A DNA stretch of 64,000 nt from Purshia tridentata (GCA_003254885.1 QANT01006790.1:1-64000), one strand, 5' to 3'; counted from the first letter of the stretch, positions 45,456 through 58,775 are shown. The notes: generated by a model not told the origin, from the sequence alone. Program-made: numbers and translations.

Positions 45456-47220
45456 TTTAGGATTGGATAGATTTTATGGACACCCAAACTTATTCTTTGT
45501 GTTTCGAATGTTCGGCCTTTAATTTTACAGCAACTTTTTTTAAACTCTCTAATTACCAAAAAAATTTTCTAAGCCCTCACCTATTTAGAAACTCTCCAAA
45601 AACCCCCTAAAATTTATAATGCCTCTTTTACCCTTCTGACACGTTCTGACGCGCTCTGATGCGCGCTCAATGTAACTGTTTTTTAATACAGTTACACTTC
45701 AATATAGTTATACTGTCACTGAAATTGAAACTGAATTTTAAAAAAATAATTACATTGAAACACAATTTCAGAAATACAATTACACTAAAAATAACTAAAA
45801 ATAATTAAACTATTATTTTTCAACAAAAAAACACTTGCAAGCGCATAAAAAAAAAAATTACACATGCATTGAAAAAATAGCTACACTTTCATTAAACAAA
45901 CAGTTACACCTTCACTAAAAAATAATTACAGCATTATTCTTTCAGTGAGAAGAAAATATAATTACACCATTACAATAAAAAAAATAGTCCTTGATTTAAA
46001 ACCCCCTAGCCATTCAAAAACTTGAATTCAGTTTCACTAAAAATAGAATTTAGTTTCACAGTTTCAGTGAATACAGTAAAATTAAATTCAATTTCATTAG
46101 ATGCATAGAAACTGAAACCGAAAAATAAACAAAACACCTGTTACTTGTTATGTGTTGTTATTGTAGTTAATTATAATTAATTATCTAAAATTTATATCTT
46201 AGTGCTTCATTATGATAACAGATCAAATTAATTGAAAAATAAAAATATATATATGTATCACATTGATTTTTACAAAATGGATCATTATATTGAGACCATT
46301 ACGACCAAATAGAGCATGGGTTAAGCTAGAAGAGATTTGAAGACATCAAAAAGGCTTCTCCTGCTTCCTGTAGAAATTTTTTGGCCTAAGATATATAAAA
46401 AGAAAAAAATGGTGGACAATGAAGTTGATCCAATGGTGTATCTTACTGCTTAATTATGTTACTTGCTCCAGCGCTCCAGCTTGCTCCAGTGTTGACCTAA
46501 CAGCTTGAGCTTTCATAAGTGGGGCAAGAATAAAGCGTCCATAATAAAGACTTTTATTAATGAAATTTTTTTGATGTATCTGGCAAACCAGAGGAGAGAG
46601 AGAGAATCGGAGGAGAGAGAGGTTAAGCAGAGAGAGAGAGTTTCACGTAGAGGGAGGAAGAAAAAATGAAACAAGGTATAATCAAAATTTTATTTAAAAA
46701 AGGGGTCAACTGTAGATGGGTGTAGGTTGACTAGGGGGTTTAGTAAAATATTAAGTGAAAAATTAGGGGTTTTAAGAGAGCAAAATTTTGGGTGGAGGCT
46801 ATGAGAGATTTTATCTCTAATTAGGGGGTTTATAATTATTTATATTTAATTTTATCCTTATAAGTTCATAACTGTGAAATTGAAAAAAAAATTAAACATT
46901 AAAATAAATTTAGAAAAGGAAAAAAAAAAAAAAAAAAACCTTTCAGCCTCAACAACTTTCCCCCCACCCAATGAATTAAATTCAAGGGTTTAAAAATATA
47001 AAACTTTTGAAAGAATTTTAATTTTGTTGAAAATTTATACGATTATAATTTTTAACAAAATTTCATTAATATTAATTCAGTAATATTTCGAAACCTCAAA
47101 AAAATAAAATTTTTTGAAACTTAATTCCTTGTCTCCACCTAATATAATTTAGGACTCAATAGACTTTATGGATACACAAACTTGTTCTTTGCATCTCCAA
47201 TGTTATGTCCTTATATAAAT
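45456..47220. repeat. Diverged direct repeat pair around the TIR-like element
   Basis: About 73 bp at 45456-45528 (TTTAGGATTGGATAGA, then TTTATGGACACCCAAACTT) return at 47148-47220 (TTTAGGACTCAATAGA, then TTTATGGATACACAAACTT) with many substitutions. They may be parts of a dispersed repeat or the edges of a larger old insertion. Confidence 0.6.
45541..46832. mobile_element. Possible 1.3-kb non-autonomous TIR transposon
   Basis: The left end TAAACTCTCTAATTA and the reverse complement of the right end TAAACCCCCTAATTA match at 13 of 15 positions. Both arms continue with similar C-rich motifs (AAACCCCCTA or close variants, AGCCxTCACC or AGCCTCCACC) for about 100 bp. Inside lie repeated TTACAC motifs in different contexts (about 45689 onwards). 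No transposase frame is present and no clear target site duplication is seen. A Mutator-like derivative is one option. Confidence 0.45.
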
Positions 47221-47628
47221 TTTAAAGATTAAAAGAAATTAAAAAAAGAAAAAAGAGAACCTTCTCGCCTAAAAAAGTTTTTCGCTATTTAAAACTATAC
47301 AATCTCGTTGCCAGCCAACAATCTTGCTACTAGCTCCCCTCTCCCCTTTTCTTTTGCTCCTCTCTCTTTGTCCTTCAATTCATTTTTCTCTCCCTAACAT
47401 GGTACTCATGTCGTTTGATAAAATTTTACTTGATTGATTAGTGAACAAAATTTTATTTAGTTTATCAATTGAAAAACGCTATATAAATTTAGCAAGCCGC
47501 ACATGATGAAATGCTTACATAGAATTTTAACTACATTTTTATTTGAGGTTGCCTATATAGAAATATAGATTGTGAAAAATACAAGAATTATACAATCTTA
47601 GAAGAACAATTTACCTAGCAGCAAAAAG

Positions 47629-47897
47629 AAAAAAAAAACAATTACCGGAAAAATAAATCAAAATTAGAATCACATTCACATAGACGCGAAAACGGCCCCG
47701 TTTACTGAGAAATCTTCCCGGCTTTTGCCGCTTGGCCGCGCGTCACTCTTAAGCCCTAGCAAAACAAAAAAAAAAACAATTACCGGAAAAATAAATCAAA
47801 ATTAGAATCACATAGACACGAAAACGGCCCCGTTTACTGAGAAATCTTCCCGGCTTTTGCCTCTTGGCCGCGCGTCACTCTTAAGCCCTAGCAAAAC
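47629..47897. repeat. Tandem duplication in the RID3 promoter
   Basis: A block of about 132-138 bp occurs twice in a row: about 47629-47765 and 47766-47897. Both copies hold CAATTACCGG, AAAACGGCCCCGTTTACTG, CTTCCCGGCTTTTGCC, TTGGCCGCGCGTCAC and AAGCCCTAGCAAAAC. The second lacks a 6-bp ATTCAC and has two substitutions. AAGCCCTA resembles the telo-box AAACCCTA found in promoters of plant ribosome-biogenesis genes. The second copy ends about 155 bp before the ATG. Confidence 0.9.
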
Positions 47898-48052
47898 CTC
47901 AGAGTAACTCCAGCTGTTGAGTGCGGCAAGTGCCTCACGACGTTCACGTTTCGATTACAGTGTTCGAGAAACCAAAACTAAAAACTCCGAGTATAAAGCT
48001 CTCTTGGCAGCAGCTCAGTGTTGCAAGTTGCTACCCATTATCGTTAATCTCA

Positions 48053-50879
48053 ATGGAGCTGGTGGTCGCCTCGTCTTCAATCGAAGCAGGGATCGGCTGC
48101 TGGGACCTCCATACCGGCGCCGAGCACCTCCGCTACAAGCTCTGCACCTCTCCGCCACACGGTCTCGTCTGCGTCGGCGAGCGCTTCCTCGCCTGCTCTC
48201 AGCTGCGCGACTCAAACGCCTCCTCTGGCTCGGTCCAGTACTGGTCCTGGTCCAAGGTCCGTCCTTCTTTACTATTGATACAAACTGTTTGATGAATTGC
48301 CTCCATTAATACCTCATATATTATTAATTATTTGAAATATTTGTATTCTTTTGCAGCCTCAAGTTGATGTTAAGAGCTTTCCAGCAGAACCAATCCGGCC
48401 ACTCGCTGCTAACAGCGAAGGCACATATATTGTTGGCGGAGGTCAATCTGGGAATATCTACTTGTGGGAGGTTAATTTTCTTAAGATTTTGTATTTCTAT
48501 TTATGATTAATTATGGTTTTATTCAATATTTTGATTTTAAATGCTAATATACCTGTTTATTTTTGGCTTCTAGGTTCTTAGTGGTAGGCTGCTTAAGAAA
48601 TGGCCTGCTCACTATAGAGCTGTTAGTTGCTTGGTATTTTCAGATGATGGCTCCCTACTGATTTCAGGTTCGGAGGATGGAGGCATTAGAGTCTGGTCCC
48701 TTATATTGTACTCACTCTCATCTTCAACTTTTATATCTTAATATTATGTGTTTTTTTTAATCCAATTAGACACTGGAAATGACTATATCTCTATCTATTG
48801 AATCTTTCAGGTTATTCGATGATTATCAAAGGGAGCAACAAAACCATCTGTATGAATATAGTTTTACCGAGCACACTCTTTGTGTAACAGATATCGCAAT
48901 GGGATTTGGTGGATGCAATGCCATTATCGTGTCAGCTTCAGAGGATCGGACGTGTAAGGTGTGACATGCTCTTTAGTAATTATAGACTGTATATGGTATC
49001 GTAATAATGTTTTGTCATTACAGACGGATCATATACTCAATAGTGTTAACTAAGGAAATTAAAATAGCTATAATTGAAAATGATTCACGAATTCACCATC
49101 AATTCATAATATTGAGAAAAAGGTAACTCAATATCTCTTACACGTTGTCTAGTTATTATGGTAATGATGTATTCTTATTCATCCCAAAGAAATTATGCAT
49201 GCTCCATCTGGTATTTATTATTTTGATTTGGATGTACATTTTCTTAGGTTTGGAGCTTATCAAAAGGGGCATTGTTGAGGAATATAGTCTTCCCCACAAT
49301 AATTGATGCAATTGTGCTGGATCCTGGTGAACATGTGTTCTTTGCTGGTGGTAGAGATGGCAAGATATATGTTGCTGCACTTAATGCTGTAAGCACACCT
49401 AGCAACAAGTATGGGTCGCATATCATCAGTTGCTTCTCAAATCACAGGTTTCTCTCCTTTTCTGATAGTTTAATCATTTCATGAACTTACAGATATTCCA
49501 ATATGTAGTTTGCTTTGTTATTCGTACGAGTTGTCTTCAATTATGCGCCTCTAGTTTGTAAATTTTGTGTTACATTCACAATCATATAAGGAAAACTTAC
49601 TTTACCTTCATTCTAGTTTCATATGCTCTTGTAATAATTGGTTATTGTAGTTTCACATGCTCTTGTTTGGCCATGGAAGGAAAGTGTCTATGTCTTTTTT
49701 CAAATTATACCTTCCAAAGATTGTTGCATGTGTTAGAAACTCTGAATTCATTCATTTAGTTGTGATAGACTTTGCATTTCTGGTAAATCACTGTTATATC
49801 TTTCTGCAGGGATTTTTTCTTTTTTGAACAAGTAAAACTATTTAACTGACATCTTCATGCTTTGATTTTTGAGCAGCAAGGCTGTTACTTGCTTAGCATA
49901 TGGTATAGCTGGAAATTATTTGATTTCTGGATCAGAGGATGGCATGGTTCGAGTTTGGGATGCTAGAACTCATAACATTGTTCGGGTTTTCAAACATGCA
50001 AAAGGTTATCGCAATACTATATGAATTATTGCTTTTGTGCTTGCATAAGCTTTTTCTAATAAGTTTCTGTGTATATGTATATATTATGAGTACTGCTTTC
50101 GAAATTGCTTCCTGTTAATAAAGTTTCACTAATTATTTTTATCGTCTTCCCCAAATTTATGCATTTTCAAGGATATCGATGCAATCCTACTGCAAAGTAG
50201 TGTACCACTCTTTCCTATTAGATTTGAAATTCTAAATTCTTAGATATTTACACGGTGTTGTGCAGGTCCAGTGAATAATATTCTAGTTGTTAGACAGCAA
50301 CTTTGCTTCAACTCTCGGATGAATCCAAATTCACAAGCTTCCTCTAGAAGGCACGGGTCATCATTACCACCTCCATTGGAAAAGCATGCAAATCCAGACT
50401 ATGAAAACAAAGACTTTAAGACAGTCCTTGGTCTACGGCCTGCTTGCAGTAAATCTACAGATGCAGTGTACTTCAGTACTCATGTGATGGAAAGTCAAAT
50501 CAGAGAGCTTCAGGTTTTTATGGATACATAAATTTTCTTAATACACTTCATTTTCATAGATGTAGACATTTCTAGAGCATGCTCGTATACACAAACTGAT
50601 GTTTCTAATAATATTTCTTAATCATTCAACTACTGAAAATGAATGGCATATCCTCCATGGATGTCAAACCTTACTTTCAACCTTTTATTTTGGCGTTATT
50701 TTCAGCAACATGGCTCTGCTGCATCTGAAATGGAGATAGGAAGACTAAACCTCGATTGTAAAAGGTCCGCACAAATGGTTCAGCAGTGGAAAAAAATGTA
50801 TGAAAACTTGCATCAGTTCTGTGTAAACGAGCTTTTAGATGGTGATGAAGCAGGAGTCCCAAAAGGAAATGCCCCCTGA
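48053..50879 (+). CDS. RID3: WD40 protein ROOT INITIATION DEFECTIVE 3 (yeast IPI3 / human WDR18 homologue)
   Basis: Eight exons: 48053-48256, 48357-48470, 48574-48707, 48811-48958, 49248-49447, 49877-50004, 50266-50513 and 50706-50879; all GT-AG and the frame closes, giving 449 residues. WD40 repeats are visible as GGGQSGNIYLWEV, ISGSEDGGIRVWSL, VSASEDRTCKVWSL, FAGGRDGKIYVAAL and ISGSEDGMVRVWDA. The C-terminal part is a helical tail (SEMEIGRLNLDCKRSAQMVQQWKKMYENL). The start MELVVASSSIEAGIGCWDL matches the family. In yeast, IPI3 with RIX1 and IPI1 works in maturation of the large ribosomal subunit; Arabidopsis rid3 mutants fail in meristem formation and root initiation. It is therefore expected in the nucleolus and nucleoplasm. 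The telo-box-like motif upstream agrees with control together with ribosome biogenesis genes. Confidence 0.93.
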
Positions 50880-53800
50880 GTATAGCTAATTTGGCCCAAC
50901 AGCATCCAAATTTGAAGGTACAATCAGTATATGGTTATAAGATGCCCTATCCATTTTTGTTTTGTTATTTGTAATCAGTCTCCATTTACATTAGATTTCA
51001 CATCCATCTTTTAAGTTGTGAATCACATTGTTGCATTAGTTAGCAGCCACCGGTATAGTTGTAGGCCTATGGCATACTTTCCTCTTAACTCTGTACACTC
51101 TAGGATGCTGAATGGTTAAATTGAACTCCGGCATTATGTTTTTCCATTTGTGGGCAAAGAATTTTGGTCTTTGTGATTCTACCTTTTGTTAAATAATCAG
51201 TCTTGATAATATTCTCATTTGCGCTGCATACAAAGCAATCTGTAAGACACTTGGCTGTATGGCATTACGACGGAGTGTAGTCTCTATCGGTCATTTTCTT
51301 TACTTAATAGGAATTTATGTTTGATATTGATGTGGGAGACTCGCTTCCAAATATAACCAACCACTCCCACAAATGAGGCCCTATATGGACAGCTTAATAA
51401 CAAATGTACATTGTTCTAAGGCCCGGCATAGGTTTTGTTTAAGTTGTATGGCCAAGAAAATCCCCTTCTATTTGATTTCCATTGGAAACAGAAATAAAAC
51501 CCGTTTGAATTTGTGTTTGTTTAAAAGAGTAAAACATGATGATGATCAATAACAAAACTCGATAGGTTTATACTTTCAGTCTTAAATATGTTTGTATCTG
51601 ATAAGAGTACGGTATTATTGGCCGAAGTCTTTAATTATTGTATTATGATTGTAACACAGAACTCCAAAGCGTTGAAAGCCCAACAGTTGCTATTTTAGAC
51701 AAAAAGCAGCCCGTGAGATGACCAAGCGTGTTATGACGCATAAGACCAGCAAAGAAGCAAAGCGTACCAATACTAAAGTCGTTTTGGACACCCTTTTCCT
51801 TCAAAAGCCTGACTGGCAGTGGCTTCTGGCCTGCATTGTGAAAATGGACGCACCAAACTTCGAACCCAAACAGTTGGTAAGATGCTTTGACCGTCTGATT
51901 TGCCCAATCGGGAGACCAGAAAGCAACTGAAAACCATCCAAATTTGAATGTGATGAAAATCATGCAGAGAGAGAGATCAAATAGGGGACCATTTCTCATA
52001 AAATAACAACAACAATATAATTATTTATTATTTTATTGTGCAATAAGTTAATTATTTTCTTCTCTCTGAGAGTCTGCTCGCGATTCCCAATGGGGGGAGG
52101 AGGGAAGGTAAAGACTAAAGAAAGTAGGAGAAGCAAGAATTATTGAAAGAAAAACAAAATGGTATGGTTTGGTGGTATTATAATATATGTACAAGTAGTA
52201 TTATAAATGTGATGTGGGGAAGAAGATAAGGTGGTGCAACAACGCCAGTGATAATGCAAAGTTAAAATTCCCACCCAACGCCAACATCTCTCTCCTTTAG
52301 ATTCTTTTTATCCAATCCGATCGAACTTCTTCTTACACAGATCACATGTCCCTGTATTCATGCCTAGCTCTTCACCAAAACTAAAAAAAAACAATATATA
52401 TACTAATGGGGATAGAGTTTTCATCATCTGATCGATATATAGAATATAGTTGAATATATCCTCCAAAACCAAATTTTTATTAACTCATTGCGCTATACTA
52501 GTTGTACCTATATATATAACATATATCATCAAATTAATTCTAGTACATAAGTATTCATTTGTATCATAAACACAATATATACTCTTTTCCCCACCTGTCG
52601 TGTATTGAATATTGGAGTACAATATTGTACAAATAGCATTATTTGTGTATCAAATAATCACTATTTGTGTATCCAATAATCACTATTTGGAATCCTAAAC
52701 CAGTGCCAGTCAGTCGGCGGTAATTAAATAAAGGCTTTTTGTTTTATTTTTTATTATCTATATTACACATTTACACAGTTACACTACACCTCCTGCATGC
52801 TGCAAGGTAAGTATTTGGTTGGAAATTTCAGCACATGAATCAGGAGCGGTTGCATCAGAACCTGATCCTTCTCGAAAAGCGTTCTCAGGCAAATGACAAT
52901 AGAAGATGAGCAGGTTTACCCTGTAACTGTGGTACACCGTATGACATATATTCACCTTAATCAAAATTGTGTCAAATAATTTGAACATATTATCTTGTCA
53001 AATAAGCAATTAATACATTAATCCTAAATATAGTAGCCAGCTAGGAGTCTAGGACTCTCCAATTGGACCATTTGGCAGAGTTTGGTGGTCCACACGGCAT
53101 ACCCCGGTGGATGAACAGCACCGGATTCCCACCGCCAACGAAGAAAGGAAAGGAATGTATATATCTGTCGTTTATAGGGGTGCTGGTGAGATTTCTGACA
53201 CCTGTCATGTGGGAGTGGGGCTTTGGGCTTCTTAAAAGAAAGTGAATTTTAAGGCATTCCCTATAGTTGACAGTTTCCACTCAATGCATTTTTTTATTAC
53301 AACAAAACTTTCTCAGAAGAAAATATGATTCATGCACCACCAAAAGCACTTATTGTATTGCTTTCACTACTCCCTACAACATTTGGCATCTCATCTCATC
53401 AACCCTCCAATCGCTTCATCACATTCACTTATTTGCATTATCTCAACTCATCGTATTTTACACCATTTATTTATTAAAACTAATATTTACTTATCTGAGA
53501 TCTATTGAAATTGTGTGGTATTTGGAAATTAAAAAGAACTTTATTAGAGAGATGAAATAAAATATAAATGGTGATTGAATCCTCGTGTATTTTATTAGAT
53601 TTGGTCATTGGTCAATTGTTACTATATATAGGTCCATAGGCGACAGAGCTTTCCCACTAGCGTGTTAATTTAATGGTCCAGATGGAATGATAGAGAGCAT
53701 GCTCTTCCACATCTAGCTAGCAATTATCAGATATATATCGACTATTTTTTTAAACTTTTTATCCCTCTAACAAAAGAAGAGATTGTTTTCCCAATAAAGA

Positions 53801-54291
53801 AAGGGAATAAAATCAAGGAAACAAAAGAAGAAAGCACAACAGCTTTGTGATAATAATAAAAGATCGACCAATATATATATATATATATATACCAACAAAA
53901 TAAAAGATCGACCAAAAATTACAACAGCCTAGCTATTTTAATTGTTTATGGAAAGATTAAATTCAACACACACACACAGTGTGTGTATATATAGTACGTG
54001 TTCCCATTGGAGTGATAGTCTGTGCCCAATATATCACTATATAATTCAATTTTATCTTCCTTTTTACCAATTTGTGTATTTCTCTCCTTCACTGCAACCA
54101 TTCTGATAAAAACTCACGCTCTTTTTCTTCCCCATCCCTCTGCTCCATCGATCAGTTTCCATCAGTTCTCAGCCTTCAACTGTACTTCTCTCTAACTCCT
54201 AGCTTCCTTTTCTCTTTTTCTGGGATCGATATATTCCTTTATAATAGAAATAATAATAACCAAGCTACTAGCTAGCTAGCAATATATATCA
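50880..54291. other. Intergenic region between RID3 and the HECATE gene
   Basis: The first few hundred bases are likely the RID3 3' UTR. A less AT-rich patch at about 51640-51950 has overlapping frames on both strands (70 codons on +, 118 on -) with no known domain. A short repeat with AATAATCACTATTTG twice lies at about 52653-52688. Simple TA and CA/GT repeats sit at 53873-53891 and 53967-53990. The last 200 bp are pyrimidine-rich and probably the 5' leader of the next gene. No gene is called. Confidence 0.5.
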
Positions 54292-55092
54292 ATGGATATT
54301 GAGCAGCTAAAATCAGAGGATGAGCAGATGGAGATGATGATGATGATGATGCAAATGGACAAAATCTCCGAGCTCTACGCAGCCTACAACGTTAACGATG
54401 TCTCTGAGCTGCCACTATCCGATGATTTTTGTTCAGGTGCAACAAGTGGAAATAGCAATAGCATCGGTCCACATTATGTTGATAATAATATTTCTTCTTC
54501 ACCTTCACCATCCTTGATGAACCTGCCATCCACCATATCATTCACTCACTCCACCCCAACCCACCAATCCAATCCAAATCCAAACCCAGTTAGAGGGAGG
54601 TCATCTTCATTTGATGTCTTCTCATCGCCTTCACAGAAGCGGAGCTCCATGGCGGCGATGAGGGAGATGATATTCAGGATTGCGGCCATGCAGCCGATCC
54701 ACATCGACCCGGAGGCCGTGAAGCCGCCGAAGAGGAGGAACGTGAAGATTTCCAAGGACCCTCAGAGCGTGGCGGCGAGGCACAGGAGGGAGAGGATCAG
54801 CGAGCGGATTAGAATACTCCAAAGACTTGTCCCGGGAGGGACTAAAATGGACACTGCCTCCATGTTGGACGAAGCCATTCACTATGTCAAGTTTTTGAAG
54901 ACTCAGGTTCAGTCCCTGGAGAGAGCTGCGGTCAATAGGCCCAGTCCAGGGATTGGATTCCCTGTGGCAATGTCTAGCGGCTCTACTACTAATTACCTTA
55001 CTAATTCTTCTTCCATGGCTAAAGCTTATCAAGCTGCTCCTCCTCATCATCAGACAGTGCAGCATTTTGGAGATGCTTCATTGATTGATTGA
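54292..55092 (+). CDS. HECATE-type bHLH transcription factor (HEC1/HEC2-like)
   Basis: Single exon, 266 residues. The conserved block [20 protein letters not shown] (121-140) followed by [40 protein letters not shown]-type sequence and the second helix (bHLH about 157-206) is specific to the HECATE group. The basic region is atypical: Gln and Ala stand where E-box binders have His and Glu, as known for HEC/INDEHISCENT relatives. The N-terminus is acidic with a run of six Met (15-20), and Ser/Asn-rich linkers lie between. HEC proteins control stigma, transmitting tract and septum development, work with SPATULA and affect stem-cell and auxin/cytokinin control. It is closer to HEC1/HEC2 than HEC3 by eye. 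Lack of introns fits the family. Confidence 0.92.
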   Translation: MDIEQLKSEDEQMEMMMMMMQMDKISELYAAYNVNDVSELPLSDDFCSGATSGNSNSIGPHYVDNNISSSPSPSLMNLPSTISFTHSTPTHQSNPNPNPVRGRSSSFDVFSSPSQKRSSMAAMREMIFRIAAMQPIHIDPEAVKPPKRRNVKISKDPQSVAARHRRERISERIRILQRLVPGGTKMDTASMLDEAIHYVKFLKTQVQSLERAAVNRPSPGIGFPVAMSSGSTTNYLTNSSSMAKAYQAAPPHHQTVQHFGDASLID

Positions 55093-56233
55093 TTAATTAG
55101 CTAGCTAGCTACTTCAATTGACGACAGCACCTTCCTTCATAGCTAATAATTATATATATAGTATAAATGCGATTGTTAATTGTTTGTGCGATTGTAAAGG
55201 AACATGCATTGCTATATATTATCTTCCATCTTAATATATTTTAAGCTTATTTGTAATCCGGCCATGTCCCCTCTTGATATTAAATAATGATTAATCTCCC
55301 TTAATTCAAGATATATCATATATATGACTTTTGTTTTTTTCAAAGCGTAATGAAAATTGCACACATCAGATCGAAGAAATGTTGGCATAGGATGTCTCCT
55401 TGGAAACACAAAAGCGTATAATAATAATACTCGTAGTGCGTTGACAGGGTGATAATAATGTATGTACGTATATATATATTATATATCTTTGTGTGTCTGA
55501 TGAGAAAAAATCTAGAGAGACAAAGAACAGAGTGATAATAATGTAGACGGAGGAATATTAGAAGAAGGGTTGGGGATCAAAATAATGCAGACAGTGATAG
55601 ACGTGAAAGTTGAATGCTTTTGCATTTGCAGACACCTGTACGAACACAAATTTTTTAAAAATCACTAACTTAATTAAGCACCTTGTGAAGGAAATTACGG
55701 CATTTAAATCTAAACTAATGTGTAGATAATGTAGAACACGTGTGATTGCTCCATCAAATACAAGTGGGTAAACTTATTTTGATACAACTAAATAAATTCA
55801 AGCATCAAACTTAAAATCAATTTATAAAAAATTTGGGAAAGTCCACCTCTTAAAAATATTAATACAAAACTATAATTTTTCAATATAAAATAGCATACAT
55901 TCTCGTAGCTTGTGATACGTTGGGATCGCACTGTGCAAATTTTGAATTACTGGGGGGTTGAATTGGTGAAAGTATATATGAGTAATGATCGATGGGAGCA
56001 TGTTTAATTCCTTGTGATGATATATAGGTAGGTATGTCGTCATAGAGAAGAATGCATGGGAAGTCCACGTGAATGTCTGACATGTAACGGTGGTGCTAGC
56101 TTTTACGATTAGAGGCAAAGATAATGTTGTTTTTGCTTTCAGCCTATCACACCACCCTTATTGCTGCTCAAAAGTTGCTAACACGTGAACTCAATCCTAC
56201 CTGGCACTCCACCGTGGATCACAGTGCCAACAA

Positions 56234-56267
<34 letters not shown>

Positions 56268-58775
56268 TTCTGCATTGATTCCTTTATTATTATTTAGTTG
56301 GTTAATTTTTTAAGAAAAACATTAAATACATTAGCAAACAGTGCGTTCATAATAATTAGGAACTAGCTAATCAAGGAAGAGGTAGATCTATATCCACCAA
56401 AACTTGAACGTACTAATTTTCTGCTTTGCATTTGGACATATATATATATATAGCTAGCTAGGGGAATGGGACACTGGGAGGCCTCCAAAAACAGTCAACA
56501 CTATCTGGGAACTTCTACACCTTTCTAGCTAATTACTAGCTACAGTTCTTATCTGTAAGGATCGACATATATACTGTAAAATACAATTGGATCGATGCTG
56601 AACCTCGCTCTATTATATAATTTTCTTCCAACTAATTAAATATATATACATATATATGGCTTTAATTTCAATTGATGTAATTGTTTTCATGTATATTGAA
56701 AAAGGCCGGGGTCAATGCTTCCATATACAGTGATTGAGAAATGGGATTGAAGAGTAGCTAGGTTAGGTTAGGTTGCCTCCCAAATGCAGGATCTAAAGAC
56801 AGAGAAGTGCTAATGTCTCAATGCAAGGATCATGCACACATATGTCTCAACAAAAGCCATTTATATTCCTTCATCCACATATATCCAACCAAATTCAATA
56901 CAATCTAGGAGATATACAAACACAAGAGTATTGGAATTGGAAGGCTAACATGATAGACATCATGATAAATAAATAAATAACATATATGTAGGGTCAAACA
57001 AACAAGCTAGTCTTCACAAGACCCATGTGAGACGAGACATATGGCTAATTAAGGTCCCATCCTCATCCTGATTCCTGATCGAAGGTCTTCTTAATTCTGT
57101 AATGGCGTAAAGGTGCCCCCTTGTCTTTTGAACATAGACCTGCATAGCATAGAGCCTTCCATAACCCACATGTACTTAATTTGTATCTCTCTCCACACAC
57201 ACACACACACTTTGGGTAATTGCTTGGGATTCTAAAAGTTGGACTTTGTGACATGCATTAAATAATCTTGTAATGTTGGAAAAAAAAAAAACAGATATAT
57301 ATACTTTATACATTTATTTCTTTTTGCGCGATCTATTATATTATAGTTAGAAAGTCAAACACAAATTCGTTGTAGGCTTAATATATATTGTTGTCCAATT
57401 TCCTAAAAATTTTATATTTTTAGAGTTTAATAGTTATCTAGCATATATGACAGCAGAGTATTGTTAGCAAGAGATTATGCATTTGATTCTCATTACATAC
57501 TTCTTTATTAGTTTCCAGATTAACTATTTGTATCTTAATCTATCGCATTTTCATATGCAGAATATGGCTACATGTGAGAGCGGGTGTGAACTTAATATAT
57601 GTACATTGACCAACTCCTTATATAATATGGAAATTTTACTTGTAATATTATTGAGGATTTAAATTGGTGTTTTTGGTTTATAATATGTGCGAAGGGATTG
57701 GATTGAGTTGCTAGTAACCTAATAAGTGATGAAGAAGGTAAGAATAAGATAAGGGCAACCAAATGATGAAATGACCAAGAGTAGTAATATGGGTAGAATA
57801 CAAAAATGGGGATTAGGGCATGTTGGTTGGTCGGATTAGATTTTGTAGGGGACCCTTAGCTGGGAGACCGAGGTCGGAGACTTGAGAGTGACAGGTACGT
57901 ACAATCTAAATCTCTTGCATAACCCTAGTTACAATCCCCAATAATATTCTTTCTTCCTAGCTCTCTCCATCTGTCGTTTTGATAGCTAGGTGGGATGTAT
58001 TTGCATTCAAATACAACACAACACATCACATCCAATTTAAACAACACTTTCCTTGAAATTTTATCCCAATTCGATCTACTTCTAGAATCATCGACAAGAT
58101 AGACCCCCCCACATCCATATTATTATTATTATCATTACTCATGGCCAAACATCATCAATATGAAGGTTGGGAAGGAGTTAAAAGCTTCACATATATGCAT
58201 GGATCTGTAGGGGTAAACTGTAAGCTGAAGTGATTTGGCAATATGGTTGTGTACGTAAATGCTATAGAAATAAAGGTCATGCTCAGCTACGTACTGATCC
58301 TTTGTGGGTTTTTCACTTTCGATTTTTCGATTTTTTTTTTAATTTTTTTTCTAAATGTACATTGATCTAGGGGTAAAGTTACTGAGTCTTCTGATCAAAT
58401 TCTTCATCTTTGAACTTGAGCATAATATTGCATGTTTTTTTTGGGTTGGCCGAAACATAGTTCCGGGGCCATGGGCTGGCCATACTCCCATTAAAATACT
58501 GCGAATAGGGTTTAGAGACCCAAGAAAGGCCCAATTTGTGAAGATTCTAGCCTTCTTTATTTTGGTTTCATGGGCTAAGACTAGTCATTCTTCGATAAGA
58601 ACAATAATTCCTTTAAAAAAAAAAGAAAAAAAAATAGAGAGAAGAAAGTTCTTGCCCCAAATGGTCCCTCGAAAGCCATAAGTTGAAGATTTCGGATAAT
58701 ATTTTGAAATATATTATATAAAGCACCTAAATTATAATTTTCTCTAAAGTCTGCTTTCACCTATGAATAAAATAA
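55093..58775. other. Intergenic region downstream of the HECATE gene
   Basis: No gene is supported. Microsatellites include a 30-bp (AT)n at 56235-56264 flanked on both sides by ATGCAT. Short open frames, for example 57063-57254 (-) and 58355-58681 (+), show no family resemblance. Confidence 0.5.
56235..56264. repeat. (AT)n microsatellite between ATGCAT palindromes
   Basis: Thirty bases of AT repeat bounded by ATGCAT on both sides, so the whole block is a perfect palindrome. Confidence 0.85.

Larger units (their letters stand above)
43037..47628. other. Intergenic region between HSFB4 and RID3
   Basis: No gene is supported. It contains a possible transposon with inverted ends (45541-46832) and a diverged direct repeat pair outside it (45456-45528 and 47148-47220). 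ORFs are short and without family resemblance. Confidence 0.5.

Noticed and set aside
45456-47220. Direct repeat pair as LTRs of a retroelement
   Set aside because: The repeats are only about 73 bp and diverged, and there is no primer-binding site, polypurine tract or coding part between them.
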